Origin: Mycolicibacter senuensis
Lineage (GTDB): Bacteria; Actinomycetota; Actinomycetes; Mycobacteriales; Mycobacteriaceae
Assembly: GCF_002101885.1 (NCBI RefSeq)
Contig: NZ_LQPS01000009.1
Location: forward strand, 1 to 53,346
Direction of reading: 5' to 3'
DNA length: 53,346 bases
Below are positions 45,217-53,346 of the stretch, in pieces. Each line of letters starts with the position of its first letter. Position 1 is the stretch's first letter. The notes under the pieces were generated by a model. The model was not told the origin of the DNA. It worked only from the letters and a program-made list of their open reading frames with translations, and searched no databases. A program made the position numbers and the translations under genes.

Positions 45217-46158
45217 CTATTGCGCGATGGTGACCGAGCCGGCGCCGTGCCCGATGCCGTATTGACCCGGATCGCCGCCCTCGATGAGGCTGCTCAGCGC
45301 CATGACCGTGGTGATCCGGCCCGACTCGACGTCGACGTCGTCGACCGTGCTGACCGTCGCGGCCACCGAGGAGTCGGCGCGGGCCATCGCGACCGCCGCG
45401 GTACCCGACGCACTGCCGTCCCGGCCGGCCAACACCGTCGCCGAGCCGTGCGGTGCCACTGCCGCAGCAAACCTGGCGACGCTCACCCCGGCGCTGCCGG
45501 CATCCTCGGGCAGGGCGCCGCCGGTGACCACCACGGCCGCGTTGGCCGGGCCGAATCGCTGCTCGCGGTAGGTGATGAAGCCGGTGTCGCGCAGCGCGGC
45601 CAGCACCGTGGCGCGCTGCGGGTCATCGGCGGGCACGACGGCCGGGTCCCGATTGATCAGCAGCGCGATGCCGAGCAGGTCCCCGGCCTGAGCGCCCTGG
45701 TCGATGAGGTGGCTGCTCAGCTGGGCACCGGCCGGGACGATCCCGGACTCCATCACGGCGCGCAGTTTCTCCTCGGCGTTGCCGTCGACGAACTGCGTCG
45801 TCAGCGCGACCGTTCCGGTGACGGCTCCGCCGGCTTGGCCGATGATCCGCGCCACCGCGTCGACGTCCTCGTCGACCGCGTCGGGTGTCCGGAAGATGAC
45901 CGCGGACTTGCCGTGCAGCGCGTCACGCACGATGCGGGGCGCCATGGCAGCGTCGAATTCGTTTGCGTTGCTGAGCCGTTCACCGAGTGCGTTCTGCTGT
46001 TGGTGCAGCGTGTCGATCTGGGCGCGCAACTCCTGCTTGTCGGACTGCAGGCCGCCCATCAGCGGCCCCGACAGCAGCCCGGAGCCCAGCACGACACCGA
46101 ACACCAGCGCCAGCAGCACGGCGGTCAGCGACATCGCGTGGTAACGAGGGGTGATCAT
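45217..46158 (-). CDS. mctB: Outer membrane channel/copper transport protein MctB
   Basis: 313 residues; M. tuberculosis MctB (Rv1698) has 314. One N-terminal hydrophobic helix (LTAVLLALVFGVVLGSGLL), a short coiled coil (ELRAQIDTLHQQQNALGERL) and a C-terminal domain. Conserved segments include GKSAVIFRTPDA, GQAGGAVTGTVALTTQF, AGDLLGIALLI, RDTGFITYREQ and HGAGSVTIAQ. In M. tuberculosis it lies in the outer membrane and prevents copper build-up. Between pyrG and the steA-like gene, in the conserved order; 19 bp after the steA-like stop. Confidence 0.95.
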   Translation of the reverse strand: MITPRYHAMSLTAVLLALVFGVVLGSGLLSGPLMGGLQSDKQELRAQIDTLHQQQNALGERLSNANEFDAAMAPRIVRDALHGKSAVIFRTPDAVDEDVDAVARIIGQAGGAVTGTVALTTQFVDGNAEEKLRAVMESGIVPAGAQLSSHLIDQGAQAGDLLGIALLINRDPAVVPADDPQRATVLAALRDTGFITYREQRFGPANAAVVVTGGALPEDAGSAGVSVARFAAAVAPHGSATVLAGRDGSASGTAAVAMARADSSVAATVSTVDDVDVESGRITTVMALSSLIEGGDPGQYGIGHGAGSVTIAQ

Positions 46159-46177
46159 CGCGGTACCCCCGATCCTG

Positions 46178-47359
46178 TTACGTCACCCAGTGCCGCAGCC
46201 ACTGCGACAGGTCGTGCCAGTAGTTGCTGAGCCACTCGAGCACCAGGGCATCGGTCTGCGACACCCAGAGCGCGACGATGATCGCCAGCAGCATCGACAG
46301 CACCAGCAGCGCGATCGCACCGGCGGAGATCCGGCTGCGGTACAGCGTGGCGACCGCGCGAGCGGCCACCAGCTTCTCGCCGACCTTGAGGCGGGTCAGG
46401 AACATCGACGGATTCGTCAGCTGGCGGGTCCGGTCGAAGAACGTCTCGATGTTGGCGGTGTGCCCGGCCGTCACGAGCAGCGCCGCGCCGTGATGATCGG
46501 CCAGCAGCAAGGCCAGGTCCATCGCGGACCCGGCGGCCGGGAACGTCATCGCGCCGACACCGAGGTCCTGGATGCGCTCGAGCCCCGGCGCGTGGCCGTC
46601 TGCGTCGGCGGGCAGCACCACCTGCGATCCGCACCGCAGCACCTCGGCGCTCATCTGATCGGGGTCGCCGACGATCAGCTGCGGCCGGTAGCCGGCCTTG
46701 CGCAGCACGTCGGCGCCGGAGCCGATGCCGATCAGCACCGGCTGGTACTCCTTGATGAACGGCTTGAGGCATTTCAGGTCGTCGGCGGCGTCGGGTTCGT
46801 CACCGACCAGTACCACGTGCCGGCGCCGCAGATCGACATCGATCTCGGGGATCCCGATCCCGTCGATCAGCAGCGGGCTCTCGCTGCGGATGAACTCGAT
46901 GGTGTTGCCGGCGAAGGACTCCAGGTGCGCCACCAGCCCGCTCTTGGCCTCCAGCATCAGGTCGGCGATCTCGACGTCGCTGCGCTCGACGCCTCGGGCC
47001 AGTCGCCGGTCACCGGAGTAGACGGCGCCGTTGTGCAACCGGATTTTGGCGCCGTCGCGGATCTTCTTGAACACGGTGGGCCCGGCTTCGTCGATCAGCG
47101 TGACGCCGTTGGCGACCAGTACCTCGGGCCCGAGGTTGGGGTAGCGGCCGGAGATGGATGCCGAGGCGTTGACGACGCCGGCGATCTCGGCCTCCACCAA
47201 GGCGTCGGCGGTGATCCGGTCCAGATCCAGGATGTCGAGCACCACGATGTCGCCGGGGCCGACCCGCCGCAGCAGTCGGTCGATGTCGTGATCAACCCGG
47301 GCCGTGCCGATGACACCGGGCCGGGAGGTGTTACGAGACAGCAGCGCAGACATCTTCAT
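46178..47359 (-). CDS. SteA-like cytokinetic protein (Rv1697 homologue)
   Basis: 393 residues from ATG (MKMSALLSRNT), exactly the length recalled for M. tuberculosis Rv1697. The soluble part has GDIVVLDILDLDRITADALVEAEIAGVVNAS, SGRYPNLGPEVLVANGVTLID and HHGAALLVTAGHTANIETFFDRTRQL; the C-terminus has one membrane helix (AGAIALLVLSMLLAIIVALWVSQ). In Corynebacterium the homologue SteA pairs with SteB in cell division and peptidoglycan remodelling; MctB, next door, shares SteB's context. Longer upstream frames overlap recN and are not used. Confidence 0.88.
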   Translation of the reverse strand: MKMSALLSRNTSRPGVIGTARVDHDIDRLLRRVGPGDIVVLDILDLDRITADALVEAEIAGVVNASASISGRYPNLGPEVLVANGVTLIDEAGPTVFKKIRDGAKIRLHNGAVYSGDRRLARGVERSDVEIADLMLEAKSGLVAHLESFAGNTIEFIRSESPLLIDGIGIPEIDVDLRRRHVVLVGDEPDAADDLKCLKPFIKEYQPVLIGIGSGADVLRKAGYRPQLIVGDPDQMSAEVLRCGSQVVLPADADGHAPGLERIQDLGVGAMTFPAAGSAMDLALLLADHHGAALLVTAGHTANIETFFDRTRQLTNPSMFLTRLKVGEKLVAARAVATLYRSRISAGAIALLVLSMLLAIIVALWVSQTDALVLEWLSNYWHDLSQWLRHWVT

Positions 47360-47444
47360 GGCGGCGATTCTGTCCTCGATACCACGGAAAACCCGGGAGG
47401 CGCGCCGTAACAATAGCCCCAGAAGTTCAATTACGTCACAGTTG

Positions 47445-49268
47445 TCACACGGTGGCTGGTCCGTCGCGGTCTGCGTCCCGATCGTCTCGGGCAGCGTCCA
47501 GCAACTCCCGCGCGTGCGCCCGGGCGGTGTCGGTCTCCCCCAGGCCGGCCAGCATCCTGGCCAGTTCGCCGACCCGGTCCTCATCGGTCAGCCGGCACAC
47601 CCCGCTGGCGCCGTTACTGCCGGTGGGCTCCACCATCAGGTGCACGTCGGCGTAGGCGGCCACCTGAGGCAGGTGGGTCACCACGATGACCTGGTGGGTG
47701 CGGGCCAACCGCGCCAGCCGCCGCCCGATCTGCACCGCCGCGCGGCCGCCGACGCCGGCGTCAACCTCGTCGAAAACCATCGTGGTGCCCACCGAGTCGC
47801 GCGACGACGCGGACAGGGCCGAGGTGGCCAGCACCACCTCCAGTGCCAGCATCACCCGGGACAGCTCGCCTCCCGAGGCGCTCTTGGCCAGCGGCAGCAC
47901 CGTCATGCCCCGATGGGCGGCCAGCCCGAACTCGACGTCGTCGATGCCGTCGGAGCCGGCGTGCACGAGCTGTCCCGAGGGCAGCCGCAGGGCGGCCGGG
48001 TCGTCGTCGGCGGCCGGGCTGTGGTGCACCCCGACGGTGAACTCGGCGTCGGCCATCGCCAGCCCGGACAGCTCGGCGCTGACCGCCTTGGCCAGCGAGC
48101 CGGCCGCTTTGCTGCGCGCGGCACTGAGATCGGTGGCGGTCTTGACCACCCGCTCGCCGAGTTCGTCGACGCGATCGGCCAGCGCCGCCAGGGTTTCTTC
48201 GGAGACGTCGAGTTGGGCCAGCCGGTCACGCGACCCGGCCGCCCATGCCAGCACTCCGTCGATGTCGGCGGCGTACTTGCGGGTCAGCGAACGCAGCTCG
48301 GCCTGCCGTGCCAGCTTGGCGTCCAGCGCGTCGGCGCCGGTGGGCAGCTCGTCGAGGTAACCGCCCAGTTCGCGGGCCACGTCGCCGACCACCGTGAGCG
48401 CCTCGCCGAGTTGGTCGCCCAGCGCCTGCAGGGCGGTGTCGTCGGTGGCGGTCAACGCCGTTCGCGCCTGCCCGAGCCGGTCGGTCGCCGAGGTCGGCCC
48501 GTCGGCCGCGGCGAGCGCGTCGGCTTCATCCCCGATACCGCCGGCCAGGGCCGCCCGGGCCCCGGCGGCCGCGGCGCGCAGTGCGTCGAGTTCGGAGAGC
48601 CGGCGGATCTCGACGGTCAGCGCGTCGTCCTCACCGGGGCGCGGGTCGACGTCGTCGATCTCGCGCAGCGCGAAGGCGAGCCGGTCGGCTTCCTGGGCCA
48701 GTTCCCGGGCCCGGTTGCGGCGGTCGATGAGGTCACGCCGCGCCGACAGCCAGGCTTCCCGCGCGCTGCGGTAGCGCTCCAGCCGGGCGCCGACCGCGGC
48801 GAACCGGTCCAGCGCGCCGCGCTGTTCGTCGGGGCGCATCAGCCGCAACTGGTCGTTCTGGCCGTGCAGGGTCAGCAGCCCGCCGGTGAACCCACTCAGC
48901 GACTTGGCGGGCACCCCGCGACCACCCAGGTAGGCGCGCGACGGCCCGTCGCGGCTGACCGAACGGGCCGCGATCACGCTGCCGTCCTCGTCACGCTCGG
49001 CGCCGGAGGATTCCAGGATCTCGTCGATCTGTGTGGCCGAGGCCGGTGCCAGATCGGCGGTGCAGAACCGGCCTTCCACCACCGCGCGGGCGGCCCCGGA
49101 GCGCACCCGGTTGGCGTCGGCGCGGGCACCGCCGAGCAGGTGCAGGCCGGTGACGACCATCGTCTTGCCGGTGCCGGTCTCCCCGGTGAGCACGGTCAGG
49201 CCGCGGTCGAATTCGGCGGTCGCCGCCTGGATCGCGCCCAGCGACTCGATGCGGATCTCAGTAAGCAA
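47445..49268 (-). CDS. recN: DNA repair protein RecN
   Basis: 607 residues of an SMC-like ATPase. N-terminus MLTEIRIESLGAIQAATAEF, Walker A GETGTGKTMVV (about 29-39), a long coiled-coil middle, then the ABC signature GGELSRVMLALEVVLA and Walker B MVFDEVDAGVGGRAAVQIG with TSL-like VVTHLPQVAAYAD. RecN acts in double-strand break repair. Its N-terminal Met may be GTG/ATG at 49268; the gene follows nadK by 15 bp. Slightly longer than M. tuberculosis RecN, mainly in the tail. Confidence 0.96.
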   Translation of the reverse strand: MLTEIRIESLGAIQAATAEFDRGLTVLTGETGTGKTMVVTGLHLLGGARADANRVRSGAARAVVEGRFCTADLAPASATQIDEILESSGAERDEDGSVIAARSVSRDGPSRAYLGGRGVPAKSLSGFTGGLLTLHGQNDQLRLMRPDEQRGALDRFAAVGARLERYRSAREAWLSARRDLIDRRNRARELAQEADRLAFALREIDDVDPRPGEDDALTVEIRRLSELDALRAAAAGARAALAGGIGDEADALAAADGPTSATDRLGQARTALTATDDTALQALGDQLGEALTVVGDVARELGGYLDELPTGADALDAKLARQAELRSLTRKYAADIDGVLAWAAGSRDRLAQLDVSEETLAALADRVDELGERVVKTATDLSAARSKAAGSLAKAVSAELSGLAMADAEFTVGVHHSPAADDDPAALRLPSGQLVHAGSDGIDDVEFGLAAHRGMTVLPLAKSASGGELSRVMLALEVVLATSALSASSRDSVGTTMVFDEVDAGVGGRAAVQIGRRLARLARTHQVIVVTHLPQVAAYADVHLMVEPTGSNGASGVCRLTDEDRVGELARMLAGLGETDTARAHARELLDAARDDRDADRDGPATV

Positions 49269-49283
49269 CGGCCGGCACCGTCG

Positions 49284-50216
49284 TCACTGTCCCCGCCAGC
49301 CGGTCACCGGCAGCCGGAATTTGCGCACCAGCCGGTCGGTGAACGGGGAGCTGCCCAGCCGCGCCCACTTGACCGGCTTGCCGCCGCGCTGCACCTCGAG
49401 CCGCCCGCCGGCCGGCACCAGCATCTTGCGGCGGCCGTCGCAGAACACCAGCGCGTTGTGCCCGTCGCTTTCCACCTCGATCGCAATCGTCGAGTCGGGG
49501 CTGGTCACCATCGGCCGGGCGAACAGCGCGTGCGCGTTGTTGGGCACCACCAGGATGGCGTCCAGGTCGGGCCAGAGCACCGGCCCGCCCGCGGAGAACG
49601 CATAGGCGGTCGAGCCGGTCGGTGTCGACACCAGCACGCCGTCGCAGCCGAACGTCGACACCGGCCTGCCGTCCACCTCGACGACGACACCGAGGACGCC
49701 CAGCCGGGGCCCCTTTTCCATGCTGGCCTCGTTGAGCGCCCATCCGCTGCCGACGATCTCTCCGCCGGCGCGCACCACGACGTCGAGGGTCATCCGGTCC
49801 TCGACCCGGTAGTCGCGGGCGATGACGTGGTCGAGGACCCCGTCGATGTGGTCGGCCTCGGCCTCGGCCAGGAACCCGATCCGGCCGAGGTTGACCCCCA
49901 GCACCGGGATGTCGGCGGTGCGGGCCAGTTCGGCGGCCCGCAGGAAGCTGCCGTCGCCGCCGAGCACCAGCACCAGCTCGCAACCCTCGGCGGCCCGGTT
50001 GTCCGGGTCCACCACGTCGATCTCGACACCGAGGTCGCGCATGTCGTCGGGCGCCAGGTGCAGCGAGCCCTTGTCGACGGCCTCGGCGGTCAGCACCCGC
50101 AGGGTTATGCCGTGGTCGCCCAGCACCTTCTCGACCCGGCGGGCGGTGTCGGTGGCCTCTTCCCGCCCGGTGTGCACCACCAACAGAACGGTGCGTTCGC
50201 CGTTCCCGCTATTCAC
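49284..50216 (-). CDS. nadK: NAD kinase
   Basis: 310 residues from GTG ([11 protein letters not shown]), near the 307 of M. tuberculosis PpnK. Makes NADP from NAD with ATP or polyphosphate. The diagnostic [12 protein letters not shown] and later [13 protein letters not shown] are present, with [10 protein letters not shown] in the cofactor region. GTG start overlaps the tlyA stop by four bases. Confidence 0.96.
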   Translation of the reverse strand: MNSGNGERTVLLVVHTGREEATDTARRVEKVLGDHGITLRVLTAEAVDKGSLHLAPDDMRDLGVEIDVVDPDNRAAEGCELVLVLGGDGSFLRAAELARTADIPVLGVNLGRIGFLAEAEADHIDGVLDHVIARDYRVEDRMTLDVVVRAGGEIVGSGWALNEASMEKGPRLGVLGVVVEVDGRPVSTFGCDGVLVSTPTGSTAYAFSAGGPVLWPDLDAILVVPNNAHALFARPMVTSPDSTIAIEVESDGHNALVFCDGRRKMLVPAGGRLEVQRGGKPVKWARLGSSPFTDRLVRKFRLPVTGWRGQ

Positions 50217-51022
50217 TGGGGTCCCTTCGCGACGGCATCCTGGACAGCTGCCTCCAGCGTGTCACCGCTCAGCGGTGCGGCGGCGGCGGCGCGCAGATGC
50301 AGAAAGTATTCGACGTTGCCCGACGGCCCGGGCAGCGGACTGGCGGTGACCCCCACGGTGCCCCAGCCGAGCCCGGCCGCGCAATGCGCCACCGACAGCA
50401 CCGCGTCGGCGCGCAGGCGCGGCTCCGACACCACCCCGCCGGCGCCCACCTGCGCTCGTCCCACCTCGAACTGCGGCTTCACCATCGGAACCATATCGGC
50501 GTCGGGTGACGCGCAGCCAGCCAGCGCGGGCAACACGGTGGCCAGCGAGATGAACGACAGGTCGGCGACGATCAATTCGGCGGGCCCGCCGACGATCTCC
50601 GGCGTCAGCCCGCGGACGTTGGTGCGTTCGACCACGACGACGCGGGGATCGGTGCGCAGCGACCAGGCCAACTGGCCGTAGCCGACATCGACTGCGACCA
50701 CCCGGGCCGCGCCCCGGTCCAGCAGCACTTCGGTGAACCCGCCGGTCGAGGCGCCCGCGTCCAGGCACCGCCGGTCGGCCACGGCGATCCGGAAGGTGTC
50801 CAGCGCCCCGATCAGCTTGTGCGCCCCGCGCGAGACCCAACTGCGTTCGCCGTCGTCGGCGACTGCCAGGGCTGCCGAGAGCGTCACGGCGGTCGCCGGT
50901 TTGACGGCGGGGATGCCGTCGATGGTGACCTTGCCGGCGCCGATCAATTCGGCGGCCTGCTGGCGGGATCGCGCCAGTCCGCGCCGGACCAGTTCGGCGT
51001 CAACACGCGCGCGCCGCGACAT
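50213..51022 (-). CDS. tlyA: TlyA 16S/23S rRNA 2'-O-methyltransferase
   Basis: 269 residues (M. tuberculosis TlyA 268). An N-terminal S4 domain ([24 protein letters not shown]) is followed by an FtsJ-like methyltransferase domain with [33 protein letters not shown] and the catalytic Lys/Asp set ([15 protein letters not shown]). It methylates 16S C1409 and 23S C1920; loss gives capreomycin resistance. The sequence looks intact. ATG 51022 lies 8 bp after the small gene upstream. Confidence 0.96.
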   Translation of the reverse strand: MSRRARVDAELVRRGLARSRQQAAELIGAGKVTIDGIPAVKPATAVTLSAALAVADDGERSWVSRGAHKLIGALDTFRIAVADRRCLDAGASTGGFTEVLLDRGAARVVAVDVGYGQLAWSLRTDPRVVVVERTNVRGLTPEIVGGPAELIVADLSFISLATVLPALAGCASPDADMVPMVKPQFEVGRAQVGAGGVVSEPRLRADAVLSVAHCAAGLGWGTVGVTASPLPGPSGNVEYFLHLRAAAAAPLSGDTLEAAVQDAVAKGPQ

Positions 51023-51030
51023 CGCTGCTC

Positions 51031-51216
51031 TCAGCCCTTCTCCACCGACTCCAGGGCGGCGACCAACACCTCGTGCGCCTCCTCGAGGCGCTGCGCCAAG
51101 GCTTGCAGATCACCGAGATCACCTTGAGCCGGTAGCTCGGCCAGCTCGGCTTCCCCGGGCAGCTCGGCCAGCAAGGCCGCGATGCGGTCCCGGACGTCAT
51201 CAATCTCACTGTTCAT
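51031..51216 (-). CDS. Small helical protein (Rv1693-like)
   Basis: 61 residues from ATG: MNSEIDDVRDRIAALLAEL then PAQGDLGDLQALAQRLEEAHEVL. An acidic, purely helical peptide, predicted coiled coil. M. tuberculosis has a similar 58-residue gene in this place between the phosphatase and tlyA. Function unknown; its retention with tlyA suggests a shared transcript. Confidence 0.8.
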   Translation of the reverse strand: MNSEIDDVRDRIAALLAELPGEAELAELPAQGDLGDLQALAQRLEEAHEVLVAALESVEKG

Positions 51217-51244
51217 GGGTGCCACCAACGCTAGCCGATTCCCC

Positions 51245-53164
51245 TCAGGGCCAGGTGCCGAGCAAGCACCAGTGTTGCAGGGCCTGCCCGGCGGTGTCAT
51301 CGGCGGACTCGACGGTGAACGGGCGCCCGGCCAGGTCGGCCTCGGCGACCGCAGCGGCCACGGCCCGCACGATCGACAGGCCATCGGAGTCATCTTCCTC
51401 GGGCTGCGCCGCGGCCACCGTGAGCGTCGTACCGTCCACGCTGATCTGCCACTGCGGTTGCGGGCCGATCGCCAGCCCGTCGGCGTCGAGATGCACGGCC
51501 CGCAGGTCGTGGCCGATGTAGGTGGGCCGCTGCTCGGCGACCGCGCCGACCGCATCACGCGCCGAGTTGACGCCGGTGAGCACCATCAAGCTGGGCAGCG
51601 CGGCGGCGTTGGCGGCGGCGATGTCGGTGTCCAGCCGGTCGCCGACCACGAGCGGCGCGTAGAACGCGCCGCGGGTCAGCGCCTCGGTGAGCAGCGCCGG
51701 GCCGGGCTTGCCGGCCACCTGCGGTTCGGCGTCGGTCGCGGCCCGCAGCGCGGCCACCATCGAGCCGTTGCCGGGCAGCAGGCCGCGTTCCGACGGCAGT
51801 GTCTTGTCGACGTTGGTGGTCATCCACAGCGCGCCAGCCCGGATCGCCAGCGCCGCCTCGGCCAGATCCGCCCAGCCGGTCTCGGTGGACAACCCCTGAA
51901 CCACCGCGGCCGGCTCATCGGAGGCCAGCCGCACCGGTTCCAGGCCGGCGGCGGCGATCTCAGCGGCCAGTGATTCGGTGCCCACCACCAGCACGCGGGA
52001 CCCGGCGGGCAGCTGCTCGGCCAGCAGGTGCGCGGCGATCTGGGCGCTGGTGGCGACATCCTCGGCGGCGGCGGTGAAGCCCAGCTGGTTCAGGTGCGCT
52101 GCGACCTCGTCGGCGCCGCGCGAGGAATTGTTGGTGATGAACAGGGCGCGGCTCGGCAGTTCCGCGAGGGTTTCGACGGCGCCGACGGTGGGCTCGCCGC
52201 CCCGGAACACCGTGCCGTCGAGATCCAGTAGCAGACAGTCATATTCGGCGGCCAGGGCCCCGCTACCACCGAGCTCGGCGATCCGGTCCTCGATGTCGGT
52301 CACTCCGTCGGTGTCGGCAGCGGCTGCCCGCAGGAACCATTCCACCGCCTCGGACTCGCGCCCCAGCGCCACCAGCGTCTCGGCACGCGCATAGTGCAAC
52401 CGCGCCACCGTCGACCCGGTGCGGTCGGGATCGACTGCCGGGGTGGAGAGCACCGTCAGCGCCTGCTCCAGCTGACCCAGGTCGGCGCGGGCGCCGGCGA
52501 CGACGATCCGCAGTTCGTCGGCCTCATCGCCTTCCAGCTGGGCGGCCTCGTCGCCGGCGGCCAGTTCGATCGCCCGCTGCGGCCGGCCCATGCCGCGCTC
52601 ACAGTCGGCGATCAGCGGCAACAGCGCGGACTTGCTGCCCATGCGCCGTGCCGCCCGCAACTCGGCCAGCGCCTGCGCCCAGTCGCCGCAGTGGTAGGCG
52701 GCGATGCCGACCGCTTCGCGGACCGCAGTGATCCGCGTCGAGCGGGACCGGGCGGCCCGGGCATGCCGAAGGGCCGCCTGCGGGTCGTCGTCGAGCAGCA
52801 TGCCGGCGGCCACCAGATGACAGGCGACGCCGTCGGCGGTGGCCCGGTTCAGCGTGCTCAGTTCCCGGCGCACCTCCGGCGCCAGTTGCTTGGGCTCGAT
52901 CCCGGCCGGAAGCGGCGGATCGTCGTAGCGCGCAACCGGTTCCGCAGCGGCGGCACGTGGCGGCCGTGCGCCTCCGTCGTGGTCACGCCGCGGCTGGCTG
53001 CGACGGTCCCGATCCGGTCCGGCGCCGCGGGGCGTGCGCCGCTGGTCACCGCTGGGTGTGCGCCGCTGGTCACCGGCTCCCCGTCGTTGCTGCGGACCGC
53101 GCTGGTCACGTCCGGCGCCTCCGCGCGACTGACCACGTCCGCCACTTGCTCTGTTGTCGACCAC
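51245..53164 (-). CDS. Fused TPR-like protein and HAD-IIA phosphatase (Rv1691-Rv1692 fusion)
   Basis: 639 residues. Residues 1-75 are Arg/Gly-rich and disordered (RGQSRGGAGRDQRGPQQRR). Then a helical TPR-like domain (about 80-310; ALRHARAARSRSTRITAVRE, CGDWAQALAELRAARRMGSK), and from about 311 a HAD-IIA phosphatase: LLLDLDGTVFRGGEPTVGAV (motif I), LFITNNSSRGADEV (motif II), QVAGKPGPALLTEAL and VVGDRLDTDIAAANAA (motif IV), ending in a small C-terminal domain. In M. tuberculosis the two parts are separate genes; Rv1692 is a glycerol-3-phosphate phosphatase with a GNAT-like tail. No stop or start lies between the parts here. GTG 53164 with AAAGG upstream. Confidence 0.88.
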   Translation of the reverse strand: MVDNRASGGRGQSRGGAGRDQRGPQQRRGAGDQRRTPSGDQRRTPRGAGPDRDRRSQPRRDHDGGARPPRAAAAEPVARYDDPPLPAGIEPKQLAPEVRRELSTLNRATADGVACHLVAAGMLLDDDPQAALRHARAARSRSTRITAVREAVGIAAYHCGDWAQALAELRAARRMGSKSALLPLIADCERGMGRPQRAIELAAGDEAAQLEGDEADELRIVVAGARADLGQLEQALTVLSTPAVDPDRTGSTVARLHYARAETLVALGRESEAVEWFLRAAAADTDGVTDIEDRIAELGGSGALAAEYDCLLLDLDGTVFRGGEPTVGAVETLAELPSRALFITNNSSRGADEVAAHLNQLGFTAAAEDVATSAQIAAHLLAEQLPAGSRVLVVGTESLAAEIAAAGLEPVRLASDEPAAVVQGLSTETGWADLAEAALAIRAGALWMTTNVDKTLPSERGLLPGNGSMVAALRAATDAEPQVAGKPGPALLTEALTRGAFYAPLVVGDRLDTDIAAANAAALPSLMVLTGVNSARDAVGAVAEQRPTYIGHDLRAVHLDADGLAIGPQPQWQISVDGTTLTVAAAQPEEDDSDGLSIVRAVAAAVAEADLAGRPFTVESADDTAGQALQHWCLLGTWP

Positions 53165-53276
53165 GGAAACCTTTCACCGTAAAACCTCGTGTAAGGATAC
53201 GGCCCGCCGCTAGTAGTCCGGCTACTGCACCGATCCGAGCTCTGGTCACGCGCTTCGGCTCGGGCTGTTGGAAATG

Positions 53277-53309
53277 CCTGTGGCCCCCAATTGTTTTGGG
53301 GGCCACAGG
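53277..53309 (-). terminator. rRNA operon terminator hairpin
   Basis: Perfect 14-bp arms CCTGTGGCCCCCAA / TTGGGGGCCACAGG with a 5-base loop, 11 bp after the 5S rRNA end on its strand. Strong, position-consistent intrinsic-type terminator, though the T-tract beyond it is weak. Confidence 0.85.
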
Positions 53310-53320
53310 GCTTTATGTTG

Positions 53321-53346
53321 TGTTCGGCGGTGTCCTACTTTTCCAC
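53321..53346 (-). rRNA. rrf: 5S rRNA, 3' end, partial
   Basis: The complement of the last 26 bases reads GTGGAAAAGTAGGACACCGC then CGAACA, the 3' end of mycobacterial 5S rRNA. The gene and the rest of the rRNA operon lie beyond the right edge, transcribed leftward toward the TPR/HAD gene. Confidence 0.9.

Noticed and set aside
47304..50681. 1125-codon plus-strand frame
   Set aside because: It lies antisense across recN, nadK and tlyA and has shadow-type composition.

Overview
The window is high-GC actinobacterial DNA that reads as a Mycobacterium-type chromosome. It carries type VII secretion genes (EccB/EccC of the ESX-5 type, a PE protein, an Esx/WXG100 protein), a PGRS glycine-repeat protein, DUF732 exported proteins, MctB, a SteA-type protein, and the M. 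tuberculosis gene order from the HAD phosphatase/tlyA/ppnK/recN block to der. ESX-5 is a slow-grower trait. The 3' end of a 5S rRNA at the right edge sits where many rapid growers carry a second rRNA operon (the tyrS side). Together these suggest a lineage such as the M. terrae complex (Mycolicibacter), but that is inference. Names of M. tuberculosis counterparts are recalled, not searched.

Left part (1-6550, minus strand): the end of an ESX-5 locus, read as eccB5, eccC5, PE, esx (running off the left edge). Next come two tandem plus-strand genes for membrane proteins that fuse a cytochrome b561-like domain to a sulfite-oxidase-type molybdopterin domain (7028-10858), followed by a Pro-Ala-Ile repeat protein.

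11-27 kb holds mixed accessory and metabolic genes: an NlpC/P60-like protein, a methyltransferase divergent from an Insig homologue, a RecB/RNase H-like nuclease broken by an internal deletion, two DUF732 proteins, a topoisomerase IB broken by a frameshift, a flavin-dependent oxidoreductase / guanine-deaminase-like amidohydrolase / malic enzyme run, an exported M15-like protein, a large Pif1 helicase with a degenerate exonuclease domain and a BRCT domain, TspO, and an MpaB-family protein. 26.4-29.4 kb has an exported PGRS protein lacking a PE domain, followed 8 bp later by a trypsin-like protein whose catalytic His and Ser are replaced. 29.5-32.7 kb looks accessory (GIY-YIG protein, unknowns, coiled-coil membrane protein) and ends near the 3' end of a tRNA-Pro.

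33-53 kb is mostly conserved core: patatin, TauE/SafE permease, then on the minus strand der, cmk, rluB, scpB, scpA, parA (a tightly overlapping set for chromosome segregation, nucleotide supply and ribosome assembly), a plus-strand O-methyltransferase, then minus-strand xerD, nudix, pyrG, mctB, steA-like, recN, nadK, tlyA, a 61-residue protein, and a fused TPR-like/HAD phosphatase protein. An rRNA operon terminator and the 3' end of 5S rRNA close the window.
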